A stretch of DNA of 64,000 nucleotides from an uncultured Allomuricauda sp. (GTDB lineage: Bacteria > Bacteroidota > Bacteroidia > Flavobacteriales > Flavobacteriaceae). The stretch spans positions 496,001-560,000 of the forward strand of contig NZ_CANMUU010000001.1 in the NCBI RefSeq assembly GCF_947501165.1. The letters are read 5' to 3'. Position numbers and translations under genes: made by a program. Positions 62,507-64,000 of the stretch are shown here, one piece after another. Within the stretch, counting starts at the first letter, position 1, and each line of letters begins with the position of its first letter. The notes under the pieces are model-generated. The model searched no databases, was not told the DNA's origin, and saw only the letters and a program-made list of their open reading frames with translations.

Positions 62507-62881
62507 GACTTCGAACAAAAGTAAAGCCCAACCAACTACCAATAGTAGGCCTCCCAGCGGGGTTACCGGTCCAAGGAATTTAAGCTTTCTCCCTGTTGAA
62601 GAACTTAAAACCAAGCCATAAATACTGAATGAAAACAAGAAAGTTCCCAGAATGAAGCATAGTGCCATATAATTCTGAAGTGTTTCACTAAAGTTTAGAA
62701 AAAAACCAAGGGAAACCAACAGAATGGCATGGTACATTTGATATTTGACTCCGGTTTCAAAACTTTGAAGTTGTTCCGGGGTCAATTTCTTTTTTAAGGC
62801 ATGAGCGCCAAAGGCGCCAAGAACGACAGCCAAGAGTCCATACAACGCCCCAAAGAATTGAACAAATTCAGCTGAGACCAT
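62495..62881 (-). CDS. DUF423 membrane protein
   Basis: 128 residues with four membrane segments. The start GALYGLLAVVLGAFGAHALK and the motif QSFETGVKYQMYHAILL, and later LGPVTPLGGLLLVVGWALLL, identify the DUF423 (YgdD/YwdK-like) family of unknown function. It starts 3 nt after the stop of the DUF2141 gene and converges on the DUF4097 gene. Confidence 0.93.
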   Translation of the reverse strand: MVSAEFVQFFGALYGLLAVVLGAFGAHALKKKLTPEQLQSFETGVKYQMYHAILLVSLGFFLNFSETLQNYMALCFILGTFLFSFSIYGLVLSSSTGRKLKFLGPVTPLGGLLLVVGWALLLFEVLQS

Positions 62882-62883
62882 AT

Positions 62884-63291
62884 TTAAAAATAAACACTGA
62901 TTTTTCCATCAGAAGTGACTTCAAAAGTACAATCTTCATACTTTGGTGGGCCAAAGGTTCGCATCTTTGCCTTTGAAAACGCCACCTTCTCTTTGGGGAT
63001 TCCCAGCCAATTCGTGTCAAGTACATCGTTGCCATTCTTATCATGAAAAAGGGCTATCGCATATTCCCCTTCGGGCACATCTTCTAGTGTAAGTACGGTC
63101 ATTCCTTCTTTTGCCGAAGCACTTCCGCTTTTGGCAACTTCATCAAATTTCAGAAAAGAAGAAGCGGAATCATACATGGCCACGCTTACCTTACCCTGAG
63201 AAGAAGGAACATTGTATACCGTAACCGAAAGTGTATGTTGTGAAAGAGCAAAAACAGGAAGCAGTAAGAAAAACAACAAAAGGGTTCTCAT
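62884..63291 (-). CDS. DUF2141 exported protein
   Basis: 135 residues from ATG 63291. Signal peptide (LLLFFLLLPVFALSQ), then the family pattern GKVSVAMYDSASSFLK, PEGEYAIALFHDKNGNDVLD, GIPKEKVAFSKAKMRTFGPP. Periplasmic beta-sandwich protein of unknown function, very common in Bacteroidota. Confidence 0.92.
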   Translation of the reverse strand: MRTLLLFFLLLPVFALSQHTLSVTVYNVPSSQGKVSVAMYDSASSFLKFDEVAKSGSASAKEGMTVLTLEDVPEGEYAIALFHDKNGNDVLDTNWLGIPKEKVAFSKAKMRTFGPPKYEDCTFEVTSDGKISVYF

Positions 63292-63337
63292 AAATATTGA
63301 ATTACTTGATGGGACAAACACATATACAATGCCAAAA

Positions 63338-63772
63338 TTACTTTTGCTGCTCAAATTTAAGTACTAGTTCTTCATTTAAATCCCCATATACTTTTTGTGT
63401 TAACAAACTATCACTGAAATTCAGGAATACTTTTAGCGAATCATTATGTACCAAGCGTATTTTTTGCTGCCTTAAATCATCTACAAAAACATATACTTTG
63501 GATTGAGTTAGGGAATCCTGAAAGACCCCTTTTTCTTTTTCCATCCAAGAAAAGCCATGTGAGCGCTCCATTTCCGGGATTCTTTCTACCAACGAAATGC
63601 TATCAATCTCTGAAATGGAAATTTTTAAGTGATAAATCCCGGAGGTAATGCTTAGCTCTCCCTCCTCAATGGAATGCCAATTTTTATAATGCACCACAAA
63701 AGCAGATGCACAAAAAACAAGGGTAAGAACAATCAATACGTTCCACAACCAATGTCTTTTCTTTCTACTCAT
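63338..63772 (-). CDS. membrane-anchored hypothetical protein (144 aa)
   Basis: From ATG 63772 (8-nt overlap with the peptidase gene end): basic N-terminus SRKKRHW, one membrane helix (NVLIVLTLVFCASAFVV), then about 110 soluble residues, strand-rich, resembling a PH-like or lipocalin-like small barrel: GIYHLKISISEIDSISLVER and QSKVYVFVDDLRQQKIRLVH. No family is recognised. Confidence 0.65.
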   Translation of the reverse strand: MSRKKRHWLWNVLIVLTLVFCASAFVVHYKNWHSIEEGELSITSGIYHLKISISEIDSISLVERIPEMERSHGFSWMEKEKGVFQDSLTQSKVYVFVDDLRQQKIRLVHNDSLKVFLNFSDSLLTQKVYGDLNEELVLKFEQQK

Positions 63773-64000
63773 TTTCTTTATCGGTCCTGTATTTGTCAAA
63801 CCAAGCAACCGTGTTCGCTATTTTGGTAATTAAGTTACTTGGCCTGCTGGCTATTCCATGGCTTGCACCTGGAATCTCCACCAAAACTGTTTCAATTTTT
63901 CGCAATTTCAAGGCATGGTACAATTGTTTTGCTTCACTTGGCGGGGTTCGCAAATCGTTCATACCGACCATCACCATGGTAGGTGTCTCTATATTACCAA
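63765..64000 (-). CDS. S9-family peptidase (prolyl oligopeptidase-like), C-terminal end only
   Basis: The frame runs off the right edge. The visible 78 residues read GNIETPTMVMVGMNDLRTPP followed by SEAKQLYHALKLRKIETVLV and PGASHGIASRPS: the last part of an alpha/beta-hydrolase of S9C type, with the catalytic Asp in MNDLRTP and His in ASHGI. The Ser nucleophile lies outside the window. Confidence 0.88.
   Translation of the reverse strand, partial: GNIETPTMVMVGMNDLRTPPSEAKQLYHALKLRKIETVLVEIPGASHGIASRPSNLITKIANTVAWFDKYRTDKENE

Noticed and set aside
1-64000. CRISPR arrays, rRNA genes, prophage or conjugation modules
   Set aside because: None seen: no regularly spaced repeats, no rRNA sequence, no structural phage, relaxase or Tra genes.

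Overview
The window reads as chromosomal DNA from a marine-type Flavobacteriaceae (Bacteroidota). Evidence: low G+C; Bacteroidota-type promoters (TTTG about 20 nt ahead of TAnnTTTG) at 54563-54592 and 54652-54683; little Shine-Dalgarno; lipoproteins with acidic residues after the lipid cysteine; Bacteroidota-style tyrosine recombinases; and family-restricted small proteins such as the Lacal_2735 type at 13579. The genus cannot be fixed from sequence reading alone.

Layout. (1) 1-4824: an accessory stretch beside tRNA-Arg(CCT), with a tyrosine recombinase, an RpoD-like sigma paralogue, an AraC regulator, a cupin and a small basic protein. A 28-bp perfect palindrome lies between the recombinase gene and the tRNA. 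(2) 4891-12608: a response regulator, then a reactive-sulfur module: split YeeE/YedE transporter, small membrane proteins, membrane fatty-acid hydroxylase, thioredoxin, rhodanese lipoprotein, metallo-beta-lactamase/double-rhodanese protein, SulP transporter and a Crp/Fnr regulator. (3) 12803-18448: small lipoproteins, Flavobacteria-specific small proteins, glutathione peroxidase, SGNH hydrolase and a potassium channel. (4) 18466-26388: RND efflux operon whose outer-membrane factor is fused to a periplasmic-binding-protein domain, then a Na+/H+ antiporter. (5) 26583-53106: a 26.5-kb genomic island. (6) 53064-64000: tRNA-Asn, RseP, SCO1, FeoAB plus its Cys-rich peptide, an ECF sigma/anti-sigma/DUF4097 operon and small conserved genes.

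The island is the main discovery. A 46-bp exact direct repeat of the tRNA-Asn 3' portion bounds it (26583-26628 and 53061-53106). Each end also carries a 19-bp tandem-motif repeat, and a tyrosine recombinase gene broken by one frameshift lies just inside the left end. The cargo is a complete uronate/pectin system in four operons fired from two divergent promoters. Operons at the first promoter: lacI-uxaC-uxaB leftward, and TonB receptor, beta-helix lipoprotein, enolase-superfamily enzyme, GH28, (alpha/alpha)6 protein, GH28 and GH2 rightward. At the second: uxaA, SDR-type mannonate oxidoreductase and uxuA leftward, and kdgK, eda and dctPQM rightward.

Both divergent regions carry the same near-20-bp palindrome (TTGTGCAATCGATTGCACAA and variants), so the island LacI probably controls the whole cargo. 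Inferred flow: oligogalacturonides are captured and imported by the receptor/lipoprotein pair; GH28 and GH2 enzymes free galacturonate and glucuronate in the periplasm; the TRAP system carries them inward; UxaC then UxaB/UxaA (galacturonate) or the SDR and UxuA (glucuronate) give KDG; KdgK and Eda end in pyruvate and glyceraldehyde 3-phosphate. No pectate lyase or Kdu gene is present, so the locus suits saturated, hydrolase-released uronates.
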